A stretch of 64,000 nt of DNA from Anaerolineales bacterium (GTDB lineage: Bacteria; Chloroflexota; Anaerolineae; Anaerolineales; Villigracilaceae), in NCBI GenBank assembly GCA_015075725.1, contig JABTTV010000001.1, positions 3,835,223-3,899,222 on the forward strand, written 5' to 3'. The first letter of the stretch is position 1; every line of letters starts with the position of its first letter. Positions 41,004-49,545 of this stretch are shown here, in pieces. The notes under the pieces were generated by a model. It was not told where the DNA came from. It did no database searches and was given only the letters and a program-made list of their open reading frames with translations. A program made the translations under genes and the position numbers.

Positions 41004-43187
41004 ATGCGTAAAACCAGATCATTTTTCAATGGGGTCATCATCCTTTTTTTGCTCCTCGCCGCTTTGGGAGGCCCCATCAACCGGGCGAAAGCGGGTGATG
41101 ATCCGCCCAAAGCCGATCCGCGCCTGCTTCAGATGGCGGAGGAGAACCCGGAAGCCAGATTCATGGTCATCGTCCAGAAAGAGGCGGAGAACAAGGACCT
41201 GAAGGACATGGAGGTCGAGGATGAGGTCCTAAAAAATGGGGGAAATATCATCAAATCATTGGATATGATTGCCGGATTTTCGGCTGAAATGAAGGGCGGG
41301 GAACTGCTCAAACTTGCCGGGCATGAAGGTGTCCACTGGATATCCATCGACTCGCAGGTATTTTTGGCAGGCGGATTCGACTCGAACACATTCCGGGACG
41401 AATTCAACAGCATCGGCTATAACGGAACAACTGGAACCAATACGTGGATGCTGACCTGGAAAGAGGTGGGTGAAAGCGATGGCGCAACAAAGGGCAAGGT
41501 GACGGTGGTCACAAGCAATGAATGTGCGGCAGGGAATTGCCTGCGGATTGGCGGAGGCAAAACCAGCATTTCTGGCCGCGGCATATACCGTCCTGCCCCG
41601 CTGGCGCTGGTCACCTCAGCCACCCTTACTTTTGACACCCGTGTAAAAGCAATCTCATCCACCAACGGCACGGTGAGCGTGCAGGTTTCCCCGGATAACG
41701 GCAATTCCTGGATCACGCTCGACATCTTCAGCATGAAAGCCTCGGACAGCGGGCAGGTTGCCAGAACCTACGATATCAGCCCCTATGCCACCGCGTTTAC
41801 GCGCGTGCGTTTCGTTGGAGAAGGCACGGTCAATGGCTACCTGCACGTCGACAATGTTCAAATCGAATATTCACGGCTGGCAAACGCCTACATCCGCAGT
41901 GTTCTGGCCAACAATGTCTGGACGAACAATTCCGCCCCCGGGGAGGGAATTACCGTGGCCGTAGTGGATAGCGGTTTGGTGAACCACCTTGATTTGACCA
42001 CAAATTCTGCCTCGCGTATCGTCGCCTCCGTCGACTTCACCAGAGATGCGAATTTTGTCTATAGCAGGGAGAGCATGACCGCTGAGGCTGTGGTGTCTCA
42101 TCCATCATCAGGCTTGGAGAGCCAGACATCATCGGAAACCGGATTGGAAAGCCAGGCAATGGTTACCTTGTCAACAGGCGAAGAGATCGCCATTCAAGAT
42201 ATTGGTTACGACGATTACGGGCATGGTACGCATGTAGCAGGCATCATCGGAGGGGCGGGACAGTCATCTGAAGGCGCTCGGATCGGGAATGCGCCAGCGG
42301 TCAACCTGGTCAATGTAAAGGTTACAGGCGCGGATGGCAGCGGTTATCTTTCGGATTTGATCTATGGCTTGCAATGGATCTATGAAAATCGCGCCGCTTA
42401 CAACATCAGGGTTGTCAATATCTCCATGAACAGCGCAACGCCCGAATCCTACCATAGCAGCCCGGTCGACGCTGCGGTGGAGATCCTATGGTTCAACGGC
42501 ATTGTGGTGGTGGTTTCGGCGGGCAATAACGGCACCGGCAGCGGACCGGTGGAGCTACTGCCACCGGCGAACGATCCCTTCGTGATCACGGTAGGCGCGA
42601 CCGATGATATGGGTACCCCCTGGCTGTTCGACGATGCCATCGCAAACTTCTCCGCTTATGGAACCACTGAAGATGGTTATGCAAAACCTGACCTGGTGGC
42701 TCCGGGGCGAAATATCATCAGTTTGCTTGCAAGCACAAACAGCACAGTGTACGTCGAACATCCGGATCACCGGGTGGATGATAACTATTTCAGGATGTCG
42801 GGCACCTCGATGTCGGCTCCGATGGTCACTGCGGCGGTCGTCCTGATGCTGCAAAGAAATCCCAACCTCAACCCGGATCAGGTCAAATATCGCTTGATGG
42901 CAACCTCCAACTCGAGTTGGGCTGGCTACGATCACGAAAAAGCCGGTTCAGGATACCTTAATACCTTTGCTGCAGTAATGGGAGATACCATCGAGACCGC
43001 CAATACAGGTATTCCTCCCAGCCAGATGCTCACAACTGGAAGCGATCCGATAACCTGGGGCAGCGCCGGCTGGAACTCAGCCGGCTGGAATTCGGCTGGC
43101 TGGAATTCAGTTAACTGGGATAGTATCGCCTGGAGCTCGGCAGGCTGGAACTCCGCTGGCTGGAACACTGATTACTGGGACCCCTAG
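41004..43187 (+). CDS. Exported subtilase with beta-sandwich insertion and GWN-repeat tail
   Basis: A 727-residue S8 peptidase paralogous to the one at 36378. It has a signal peptide (1-~31), a short I9-like propeptide, a beta-sandwich domain (~125-290), and the catalytic domain with Asp322 (VAVVDSGLV), His407 (GHGTHVAG) and Ser602 (SGTSMSAP). It ends in SAGWN units with variants VNWDS and IAWSS and a final WDP. Between Asp and His lies a ~30-residue insertion with a doubled GLESQ motif. It has no beta-helix. AAAGGAG precedes the ATG. It shares its promoter layout with the GWN peptide gene. Confidence 0.92.
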   Translation: MRKTRSFFNGVIILFLLLAALGGPINRAKAGDDPPKADPRLLQMAEENPEARFMVIVQKEAENKDLKDMEVEDEVLKNGGNIIKSLDMIAGFSAEMKGGELLKLAGHEGVHWISIDSQVFLAGGFDSNTFRDEFNSIGYNGTTGTNTWMLTWKEVGESDGATKGKVTVVTSNECAAGNCLRIGGGKTSISGRGIYRPAPLALVTSATLTFDTRVKAISSTNGTVSVQVSPDNGNSWITLDIFSMKASDSGQVARTYDISPYATAFTRVRFVGEGTVNGYLHVDNVQIEYSRLANAYIRSVLANNVWTNNSAPGEGITVAVVDSGLVNHLDLTTNSASRIVASVDFTRDANFVYSRESMTAEAVVSHPSSGLESQTSSETGLESQAMVTLSTGEEIAIQDIGYDDYGHGTHVAGIIGGAGQSSEGARIGNAPAVNLVNVKVTGADGSGYLSDLIYGLQWIYENRAAYNIRVVNISMNSATPESYHSSPVDAAVEILWFNGIVVVVSAGNNGTGSGPVELLPPANDPFVITVGATDDMGTPWLFDDAIANFSAYGTTEDGYAKPDLVAPGRNIISLLASTNSTVYVEHPDHRVDDNYFRMSGTSMSAPMVTAAVVLMLQRNPNLNPDQVKYRLMATSNSSWAGYDHEKAGSGYLNTFAAVMGDTIETANTGIPPSQMLTTGSDPITWGSAGWNSAGWNSAGWNSVNWDSIAWSSAGWNSAGWNTDYWDP
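43062..43184 (+). repeat. Tandem GWN tail repeat of the second subtilase (coding)
   Basis: Degenerate 15-base units encode SAGWN copies with drifted units (VNWDS, IAWSS) in the middle. Drift is greater than in the first subtilase, which suggests older or less constrained copies. Confidence 0.85.
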
Positions 43188-43246
43188 GTCATACAATCAG
43201 ATTCTTATTCCGAAGAACGATCGGCGTTAAATGAAAGGATAAAATC

Positions 43247-43393
43247 ATGATACTTAATCATCTGACCCAGGTTCATAACTCAATAATCGCCCTGCTTTGG
43301 ACGGGTATCAGCTTACTGCTTGTCACTTCGATCCACACCCTGATCAAAGAGAGACTTCCCCAAATTACATGCACAATCGGCTGGAACGGTTGA
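43247..43393 (+). CDS. 48-residue membrane/exported peptide ending in GWNG
   Basis: A short ORF not found by length-limited gene calling. It has AAAGGAT eight bases before the ATG, then an amphipathic start MILNHLTQVHNS, a hydrophobic segment IIALLWTGISLLLVTS (residues ~13-28), a basic/polar stretch, and ends TCTIGWNG. The GWN near the end recalls the subtilase tails and the 66-residue peptide. It lies in the 335-base spacer between the second subtilase and the GGDEF/HD-GYP gene and is followed by a long hairpin. A single GWN could be chance, so the link is tentative. Confidence 0.5.
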   Translation: MILNHLTQVHNSIIALLWTGISLLLVTSIHTLIKERLPQITCTIGWNG

Positions 43394-43403
43394 GGAATCG
43401 CAA

Positions 43404-43450
43404 ATGACGGAAAGGGCTCCGGCGAAATGCACCGAAGCCTTTTCCGTCAT
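43404..43450 (+). terminator. Long imperfect hairpin before the GGDEF/HD-GYP gene
   Basis: ATGACGGAAA and its complement close a stem of about 20 pairs (with wobble pairs) and an AAAT loop, 10 bases after the small peptide. No T run follows, so it may be a processing or attenuation structure rather than a true terminator. Confidence 0.5.
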
Positions 43451-43522
43451 CCATAACAATTGCTGGTTATTCAGAACCACCCTTTCAGGAATCCGCTCGC
43501 ATTCAAGTCCAAGAGGCTTCAT

Positions 43523-46306
43523 ATGAAAGAACTTTCCCTGACGACCAAAACATACCTTGCAGCGGTTTATATTCTGGGCGCGGCATCGTTCCTGCATAAC
43601 ATCCGCTCCGGATTCAATGCAGACCTGCCGATTCTGATCATCCTTTGTATGGCGGCATCGATTTTGCACATTGCCAAGGTGGTTGGGACGACCGTTCGCT
43701 CGCATTATACTTTCAGTTTTTTGATCTACGGCTTCACCTTTGTTCATCTCGGTCTCGGCGCAACGTTGATCGTCATCCTGGTCTCGAACCTCGCAGAATG
43801 GGCCTGGAACAAACCGCCCTGGTTTATCCAGACATTTAATATATCCAATTATTCCATTTCGATATGGGGGGCGTCGATCGCATTCCAATTCATGAATCCC
43901 TCCGGCACGACGGCGTCATCATTCGGGATTCTATCCCTTATCGCGAGCATGACGGTATTCACCTTCCTGAACCATCTGCTTCTGGCGATCATCCTATGGC
44001 TGGCGCGCGGGGAGAATCTGAAGGTCTCGCGAATGATGGATTTCTTTCCCTTCGTAATGGACCTGACGGTTCTATTGGTCGGCTGCATGCTGGAACTGGT
44101 ATGGGAGATCAGCCCGTTCGGACTCCTCCTTTTCCTTTTCCCGTTGTACTTGATCTACACGTCGTTGCGCATCCCGGCCCTCGAACGGCAGAGTGAGACC
44201 GACAGCAAGACCGGGCTGTTCAATCATGCCCATTTTAAAAAGCAAATGTCCAGCGAAATGGCGCGCGCCAATCGCTTTGATCGTCCCCTGTCTGTGATCC
44301 TGGGTGATCTGGATCTGCTTCGCAACATCAACAATACGTACGGCCACCTTGCCGGGGACGACGTCCTGATCGGCATCAGCAAGATCCTCAACCAATCCGT
44401 CCGGGATTATGACGTAGTCGCCCGGTTTGGAGGCGAGGAGTTTGCAATTCTTTTGCCCGAGACGGAACTCTCCCAGGCGTTCGCAAGGTCGGAATACCTG
44501 CGCAAGACGATCGAAAAACAAGAGTTTGTGATTGGCACGAGTCCCACTCCGATTCGGGTGTCCATGAGTTTCGGCGTTGCCCAACGCGAAAATTTCAACC
44601 AAACAGCCGAGGAAATCCTGCACAATGCGGATCTGGCGCTTTATCATTCAAAATTGAGCGGACGAAACAAATCATACGCATATAAAAACGAGGAATACCT
44701 CGAAATTTCTTCGTCTTCGACTGACCAGGCTCCAAATAACCTGACACCCGCCGCAGTTATACCCGGGGACGGCGGCAACTTTACCGATCCCATGGTTCGT
44801 CATCCAGTTGACGACTCCGATCCCAAATATAATACGAACGATGTTTCCAATAACATCGAGCCGATCGAGGAGAAAAAGGACGGATCACGCAAAAGCGGAA
44901 GAAAATCGGGAACCTCGGATATTGCGGCCCGGCTGTTCGCCTTCACAACATTCCTTGCGTCTTTGCTTGCCTTCACGGCAACGCTCCGATCTTTGCAATT
45001 CGAAGATATATACCCGGATCATTGGGGGGGACTCGTCATCCTTTGCCTTCTGATCGTAATATCTGAATTACTTTCGATCGATCTATATTCAAAACGATCC
45101 TCGGTTTCGACATCTGCCGTCCCGATCTTGTTGTCTGTTTTGCTATACGGTCCTGTCGGCGTGGTGTTATCGAGCCTGGTGGTGGCACTGTCCCTTTTCA
45201 TAAAATACCGAAGTCCATTTAATCGATTCTTGTTCAATATTGGAACCCACATCCTGGCAGGCACCGTAACCCTATTGATTGTTTATGTCTTTGGAAATGA
45301 CTTCCTTGGAATTTCGATCCTTTCCCAGATCGCCATTTGTCTGCTTGCGGCAACCTCCCTGTTCCTGATAACCTCCTGGATGGTGGCGCTCGGCATGAGT
45401 CTGGATCTCAAGCATTCAATCCTGGAAGTTTGGCGGGACAAATTTGAGTGGCTGGTGCCTTATTATGTGGGCATCGGGTTCATCGCCTACTCGATGGTCT
45501 TCGGTTTTCAATACAAAAACATCGTCGGGCTGCTTCTGATGACCATCCCAATGTTCCTTCTTCGGGTCAGCCAAAAACAATATGTAGACCGCACCCGGCA
45601 GGTAGTTGAGGAGCTTCGCGAAAAAAACCAGGTCCTGGTAAAAAAATCCGATGAGATCACGGAACTCAACGAAGGGTTGTTGATGACCCTGGCGGAAATC
45701 ATCGACCTTCGCGATCCCTTCGTACTCGGCCATTCTTACAGGGTGACCAACTATGCAACTCGAATCGGGACGGCAATGGGTCTGAATTCGAACCAGATCG
45801 AAGCGATCCGGAAGGGCAGTCTGCTGCACGATATTGGAAAACTCGGAATACCCATGGAGATCCTCCTCAAACCTGGAAAATTAACTCCCGAGGAATTCAA
45901 TGAGATTAAACGTCATCCCGAAATCGGGACAAAGATCCTTGAAAATTCCCCCGCCCTGCGGCAGTTGATGCCAATCGTCCGTCACCACCATGAAAAATAC
46001 AACGGTCAGGGATATCCGGACGGGCTTTCAGGATCTCAAATTCCACTGGAGGTTAGGATCGTCTCCCTGGCGGATACCATCGAAGCCATGTCGTCCGACC
46101 GCCCCTACCGAAAAGCCCGTTCCCTTGAATATATCTTCGACGAATTGAGGGCCTGTTCGGGAACTCAATTCGATCCGATCGTGGTTGAACATGCGCTTCA
46201 ATTATTGAAATCCGGGGAGTTTCTACTATCCGCCAACCAGTTGACCGAGTCCAGGATGACCGTCTTCGGGTCAAGACACCTGATTCGAAAAATGAATACG
46301 ACTTGA
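43523..46306 (+). CDS. Membrane GGDEF/HD-GYP protein (c-di-GMP synthesis and degradation)
   Basis: A 927-residue protein. A MASE-like seven-helix sensor (~1-235) leads to a GGDEF domain with active site RFGGEEFAIL and an intact inhibitory RxxD (RDYD) five residues before it. After a charged linker comes a second membrane domain (~440-680) of the same general build, a coiled linker and an HD-GYP domain with HDIGKLGIP and the HHEKYNGQGYP motif. Both cyclase and phosphodiesterase sites look complete. I start at ATG 43523 (MKELSLTTK). Having both activities and a c-di-GMP riboswitch in one locus suggests local feedback. Confidence 0.93.
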   Translation: MKELSLTTKTYLAAVYILGAASFLHNIRSGFNADLPILIILCMAASILHIAKVVGTTVRSHYTFSFLIYGFTFVHLGLGATLIVILVSNLAEWAWNKPPWFIQTFNISNYSISIWGASIAFQFMNPSGTTASSFGILSLIASMTVFTFLNHLLLAIILWLARGENLKVSRMMDFFPFVMDLTVLLVGCMLELVWEISPFGLLLFLFPLYLIYTSLRIPALERQSETDSKTGLFNHAHFKKQMSSEMARANRFDRPLSVILGDLDLLRNINNTYGHLAGDDVLIGISKILNQSVRDYDVVARFGGEEFAILLPETELSQAFARSEYLRKTIEKQEFVIGTSPTPIRVSMSFGVAQRENFNQTAEEILHNADLALYHSKLSGRNKSYAYKNEEYLEISSSSTDQAPNNLTPAAVIPGDGGNFTDPMVRHPVDDSDPKYNTNDVSNNIEPIEEKKDGSRKSGRKSGTSDIAARLFAFTTFLASLLAFTATLRSLQFEDIYPDHWGGLVILCLLIVISELLSIDLYSKRSSVSTSAVPILLSVLLYGPVGVVLSSLVVALSLFIKYRSPFNRFLFNIGTHILAGTVTLLIVYVFGNDFLGISILSQIAICLLAATSLFLITSWMVALGMSLDLKHSILEVWRDKFEWLVPYYVGIGFIAYSMVFGFQYKNIVGLLLMTIPMFLLRVSQKQYVDRTRQVVEELREKNQVLVKKSDEITELNEGLLMTLAEIIDLRDPFVLGHSYRVTNYATRIGTAMGLNSNQIEAIRKGSLLHDIGKLGIPMEILLKPGKLTPEEFNEIKRHPEIGTKILENSPALRQLMPIVRHHHEKYNGQGYPDGLSGSQIPLEVRIVSLADTIEAMSSDRPYRKARSLEYIFDELRACSGTQFDPIVVEHALQLLKSGEFLLSANQLTESRMTVFGSRHLIRKMNTT

Positions 46307-46366
46307 ACCATCGATCTATGGGGGAATTTGTGACATTTGAGTGACAAGCATCTCTTCCAATTTATC

Positions 46367-46395
46367 TCATGATTATATATAATGTATAATCATGA
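46367..46395. promoter_or_regulatory. GntR operator overlapping the start codon
   Basis: A perfect 11-bp-arm palindrome (TCATGATTATA, 7-base spacer, TATAATCATGA) that includes the ATG of the GntR gene at 46392. A TATAAT at 46378-46383 within it would start transcription near the ATG, so the mRNA may be nearly leaderless and fully shut by bound repressor. Confidence 0.75.
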
Positions 46396-47132
46396 AAGCC
46401 ATCATTAAAGAGTTCGCCCACAAGCCTCTGAAGGAGGAAATTTACGATGCGCTGCACCGCCAGATCATCGCCGGGAAATACGGCACGGGCGAGTGGCTGA
46501 GGCAGGAAGAGATCGCCAGCCAGATGGGCGTGAGCATGACCCCCGTGCGCGAAGCTTTGGACCTGCTGGTGGCAAAAGGCATCGCGGAGCGCGTACCATA
46601 CCGCGGCGTGCGCGTGCGCGATATGTCTGAGAAGGATGTGGTCGATGCATACGGCATGCGCCTCTTTCTCGAGGCGATGATCGCGCGTGAAACCGCATTG
46701 AATATCACGCCCGAGCAGATCGAAAGCCTGGAGTCGATCATGGCAGAAATGGACCGCCATGTTGAGCTGAGCGAGATGCCGCAGGAACGCCAGATGAGCC
46801 GCGAGTTCCATGCCGCCATTGCAGAGGCGTCGGGCAATAATCTGTTGATCCAACTGTATGCGATCGTTTCGAACGCATTCCCCGATTGGCTTTTATACGA
46901 GGCGCTCTACCGCAAACCGGAACTTGTTTCCAGCAGCGTGGCGCAAACCCACGATGAACATTCCGCCATCCTGGAAGCGTTCAAAAAACACGACCCGGAC
47001 CTGGCGGTGAAAGTCTCGCTGGAACACGTGATGGAATCGGGCCGGTGGCTTGAAAATTATCGCAACATTCCCGCAAAGCTTTTACAGGAAAAGGAAAGAC
47101 AAGTCTCGCACTTGATAAAAAAATCCAAGTAA
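46392..47132 (+). CDS. GntR/FCD-family transcriptional regulator
   Basis: A 246-residue FadR/FCD-type GntR regulator: winged helix with LRQEEIASQMGVSMTPVREALDLL, then an all-helical FCD ligand domain whose metal or ligand site includes EFHAAIAEASGN and the late HDEHSAILEAF histidine motif. It heads the methylated-amine locus, 18 bases before the corrinoid protein gene, and probably represses it until a substrate-derived ligand is present. The palindrome over its start codon points to autoregulation. Confidence 0.93.
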   Translation: MKAIIKEFAHKPLKEEIYDALHRQIIAGKYGTGEWLRQEEIASQMGVSMTPVREALDLLVAKGIAERVPYRGVRVRDMSEKDVVDAYGMRLFLEAMIARETALNITPEQIESLESIMAEMDRHVELSEMPQERQMSREFHAAIAEASGNNLLIQLYAIVSNAFPDWLLYEALYRKPELVSSSVAQTHDEHSAILEAFKKHDPDLAVKVSLEHVMESGRWLENYRNIPAKLLQEKERQVSHLIKKSK

Positions 47133-47149
47133 ACACATCAGGAGGCAGT

Positions 47150-47809
47150 ATGTCGGAAGAGCTCGAGAAATTATATAAGGACATGGCGCAAAGCATCATC
47201 GACGGGGATTCGGATATTTCTGTGGAACTCGCCCAGAAATCCATCGAAATGGGTGTCCCACCGCTGGATGCCATTACCAAGGGATTTGTGGTGGGAGTCA
47301 ATTACATCGGCGACCAGTTTGGCGCGGGGGAAGCCTTTTTGCCCGAATTGGTAATGGCAGGCGAAGCGATGAAAGCCGCCGTGGCGGTGCTTGAACCGGA
47401 ACTCTTGAAACTTGGCGAAGCTCGCGAAATCATGGGTCGCGTCATTTTGGCAACCGTCGAAGGCGACATTCATGAGATCGGCAAGACTCTGGTCGGTACG
47501 ATGCTCAGCGCCTCCGGATTCGAAGTCACGGACATGGGCGTGGACCAGCCCGCCGAGAAGATCATCGGCAGGGCGCTGGAGATCGATGCAAACCTGATCG
47601 GCTTGAGCGCGTTGCTGACCACCACGATGGTGCGCCAGCGCGAGTTGATCGAAGAACTGGACAAGGAAAACCTGCGTCCGCGCATCAAGGTAATGGTCGG
47701 CGGCGCGCCGATCACCCGCGACTGGGCGACAAAGATCAAAGCCGACGGCACTTCGGAAGATGCCGTGGGTGCAGTGGCACTGGCGAAGCAATTGGTTGGG
47801 AAGGCATAA
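47150..47809 (+). CDS. Corrinoid protein of a methyltransferase system (MttC-like)
   Basis: A 219-residue corrinoid carrier: an N-terminal four-helix cap (residues 1-85) with GDQFGAGEAFLPELVMAGEAM, and a B12-binding domain with the DxHxxG motif in VEGDIHEIGKTLVGTML, followed by IGLSALLTTTM and VMVGGAPIT. It carries the methyl group between an MttB-type methyltransferase and an acceptor methyltransferase. GGAGG precedes the ATG. It is the only corrinoid protein seen for four MttB homologues here. No corrinoid-activating RamA-type gene lies in the window. Confidence 0.94.
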   Translation: MSEELEKLYKDMAQSIIDGDSDISVELAQKSIEMGVPPLDAITKGFVVGVNYIGDQFGAGEAFLPELVMAGEAMKAAVAVLEPELLKLGEAREIMGRVILATVEGDIHEIGKTLVGTMLSASGFEVTDMGVDQPAEKIIGRALEIDANLIGLSALLTTTMVRQRELIEELDKENLRPRIKVMVGGAPITRDWATKIKADGTSEDAVGAVALAKQLVGKA

Positions 47810-47821
47810 TCACCCTACGCC

Positions 47822-47941
47822 GATGGTCGAGTACGGCGACAGCCCGTATCGAGACCATCACGTTGAATAAAAAATTTCAGTATTTCATAACTTGGTGGTC
47901 TTGGTACGCCCCGACAAACACGGGGCTACTCGATCACCAAG
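47822..47941. repeat. Two tandem palindromic elements (GGTCGAGTA / CTTGGTG types)
   Basis: The spacer before the first MttB gene has two imperfect palindromes: 47822-47859, with GATGGTC/GACCATC ends, and 47891-47941, with CTTGGTG/CACCAAG ends and an inner CCCCG/CGGGG stem. They resemble small mobile palindromes in which GGTCGAGTA-like and TCGAGACCA-like ends pair. No coding content is seen. Confidence 0.7.
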
Positions 47942-47983
47942 TATCAGAGAGAAGAGAGAGAGACATAGCCACTGGAGGGCTCT

Positions 47984-49435
47984 ATGTCTCATAAAAAAAT
48001 CAAGACCATCAGTGATCCCAAACTCAAATTGGAGATCCTGAGCAAGCAAGATGTACAAAAAATCCACGAAGCGACCTTGCACATCATCGAGAACGTCGGT
48101 GTGCGCTTCCCGTCGAAACGGGCGTTGCAGATCTGGCAGGATGTCGGCGCGGATGTGGATCACGAAAAAAGAATCGTCAAGGTCAAGCCGTATCTGATCG
48201 AAGACGCGCTCAAGCAAGCCCCTCCCGCCTACATCCTCGGCGCGCGCGACCCGCAGCAAAATCTTCCGCTCGACGGCAACCACGTCAACCTCGGAACCGA
48301 TGGATGCGGCGTGGAGATCATCGACATCCACACCGGCGTGAAACGCACAACCGAATTACAAGACGTGCGCGACATCGCCCGTGTCGCCGACGCCACCGAA
48401 GAGGTCGCGTTCCATTGGGTACCCGTCTCGGCACAAGACACACCGGTCGAAGCGCGCGGACTGCACGAGATCAAAGCCGTGTGGGAGAACTCCACCAAGC
48501 ACGTGCAGACCGAGTCCATTTACAACGTGGACGAAGCCAAAGCCGCGATGGAAATGGCGATCTTGCTTGCAGGCAGCAAAGAGGAATTGCGCAAGCGCCC
48601 CGTCCTCTCGATGATGCAATGCACTGCGCCTCCTCTCGGGCACGACGGCGGGTCGCTCGACGCAGCCTTAATCGCCGCCGAACACGGAGTCCCGACCGGC
48701 TTCATGACCATGACGGCCTGCATGACAACGGGTCCGGCCACGATGGCAGGTACTCTCGCCGTCGGCAACGCAGAAGTGATCGCCGCCACCGCTCTTTTAC
48801 AACTGGCTTACCCCGGCGCACCCGTCTTCTATGCCGCCGCCCAAACAGCATCAGACCCACGCTTGGGGGTCTACACCGGCGGCGGACCGGAAGATTTCCT
48901 CTTTGGCGCGGCAACCAATATCCTCGCAGACTTCTATAACATTCCGCTTTCGATGGGTTCCTTCGCCACTGGTGCCAAGGAACCGAACTGGCAAGCAGGT
49001 CTGGAGGGCAGTCTCTCCACCTTCATGGCAAGCGTGGTCATGTCTGACATGCTGCTCGGGTGTGGGTTCCTGCACGGCAGCCGCATCTGGTCCTATGCCG
49101 AAATGATGATGGACTGTGAGATCTTCTCCATCATCGAAAAGATGATGCACGGCATCGAAGTCAACGCCGAGACTCTTGCACTGGATGCCGTCGCCGCGGT
49201 GGGACCGGGTGGTCACTACCTTGCACAGAAACACACCCGCAACCACATGCGTGAATTGTTCCTGCCGCAATTTTTGGATCGCCGCCCATACACACAGTGG
49301 GAAGAAAAAGGCGACGATGCCCGCGACTGGGCAGTACAAAAAGCCAGAAAAATCCTGAAAGAACACCAGCCCGACCCGCTGGATGAAAAAGTCAGCAAAG
49401 AATTCGAAAGAATTATCAAGTCTGTAGAAAAATAA
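47984..49435 (+). CDS. MttB-family (trimethylamine methyltransferase-like) protein, non-pyrrolysine
   Basis: A 483-residue TIM-barrel protein of the MttB superfamily: N-terminal IHEATLHIIENVGVRFPS, a central MTACMTTGPATMAGTLAVGNAEV segment and the late GPGGHYLAQKHTRNHM motif. No in-frame TAG is read through, so this is a non-pyrrolysine member, like MtgB (glycine betaine:corrinoid methyltransferase). It would move a methyl group from a quaternary amine to the corrinoid protein encoded upstream. It differs clearly from the two tandem copies that follow and is closer to the one at 54534. Confidence 0.93.
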   Translation: MSHKKIKTISDPKLKLEILSKQDVQKIHEATLHIIENVGVRFPSKRALQIWQDVGADVDHEKRIVKVKPYLIEDALKQAPPAYILGARDPQQNLPLDGNHVNLGTDGCGVEIIDIHTGVKRTTELQDVRDIARVADATEEVAFHWVPVSAQDTPVEARGLHEIKAVWENSTKHVQTESIYNVDEAKAAMEMAILLAGSKEELRKRPVLSMMQCTAPPLGHDGGSLDAALIAAEHGVPTGFMTMTACMTTGPATMAGTLAVGNAEVIAATALLQLAYPGAPVFYAAAQTASDPRLGVYTGGGPEDFLFGAATNILADFYNIPLSMGSFATGAKEPNWQAGLEGSLSTFMASVVMSDMLLGCGFLHGSRIWSYAEMMMDCEIFSIIEKMMHGIEVNAETLALDAVAAVGPGGHYLAQKHTRNHMRELFLPQFLDRRPYTQWEEKGDDARDWAVQKARKILKEHQPDPLDEKVSKEFERIIKSVEK

Positions 49436-49444
49436 ATAGTCGGC

Positions 49445-49496
49445 TTTGTATGGGCGAGGCTCGTACCACGAAGTGGTATTACCTCGCCCATACAAA
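49445..49496. repeat. Two-part perfect hairpin element
   Basis: TTTGTATGGGCGAGG and its exact 15-base complement enclose a second perfect stem TACCAC/GTGGTA. The element lies 10 bases after the stop of the first MttB gene. It is an intra-locus palindrome that may act as an RNA-stabilising or terminating structure. Confidence 0.8.
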
Positions 49497-49545
49497 GGAA
49501 ATTCTCTTCGCCAAAGAGAACTCAACCCAATTAGAGGTGTCATCC

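Noticed and set aside
46392..47809. Cobalamin riboswitch before the corrinoid protein gene
   Set aside because: The spacer to the GntR gene is only 17 bases and the upstream region shows none of the conserved B12-box sequence.
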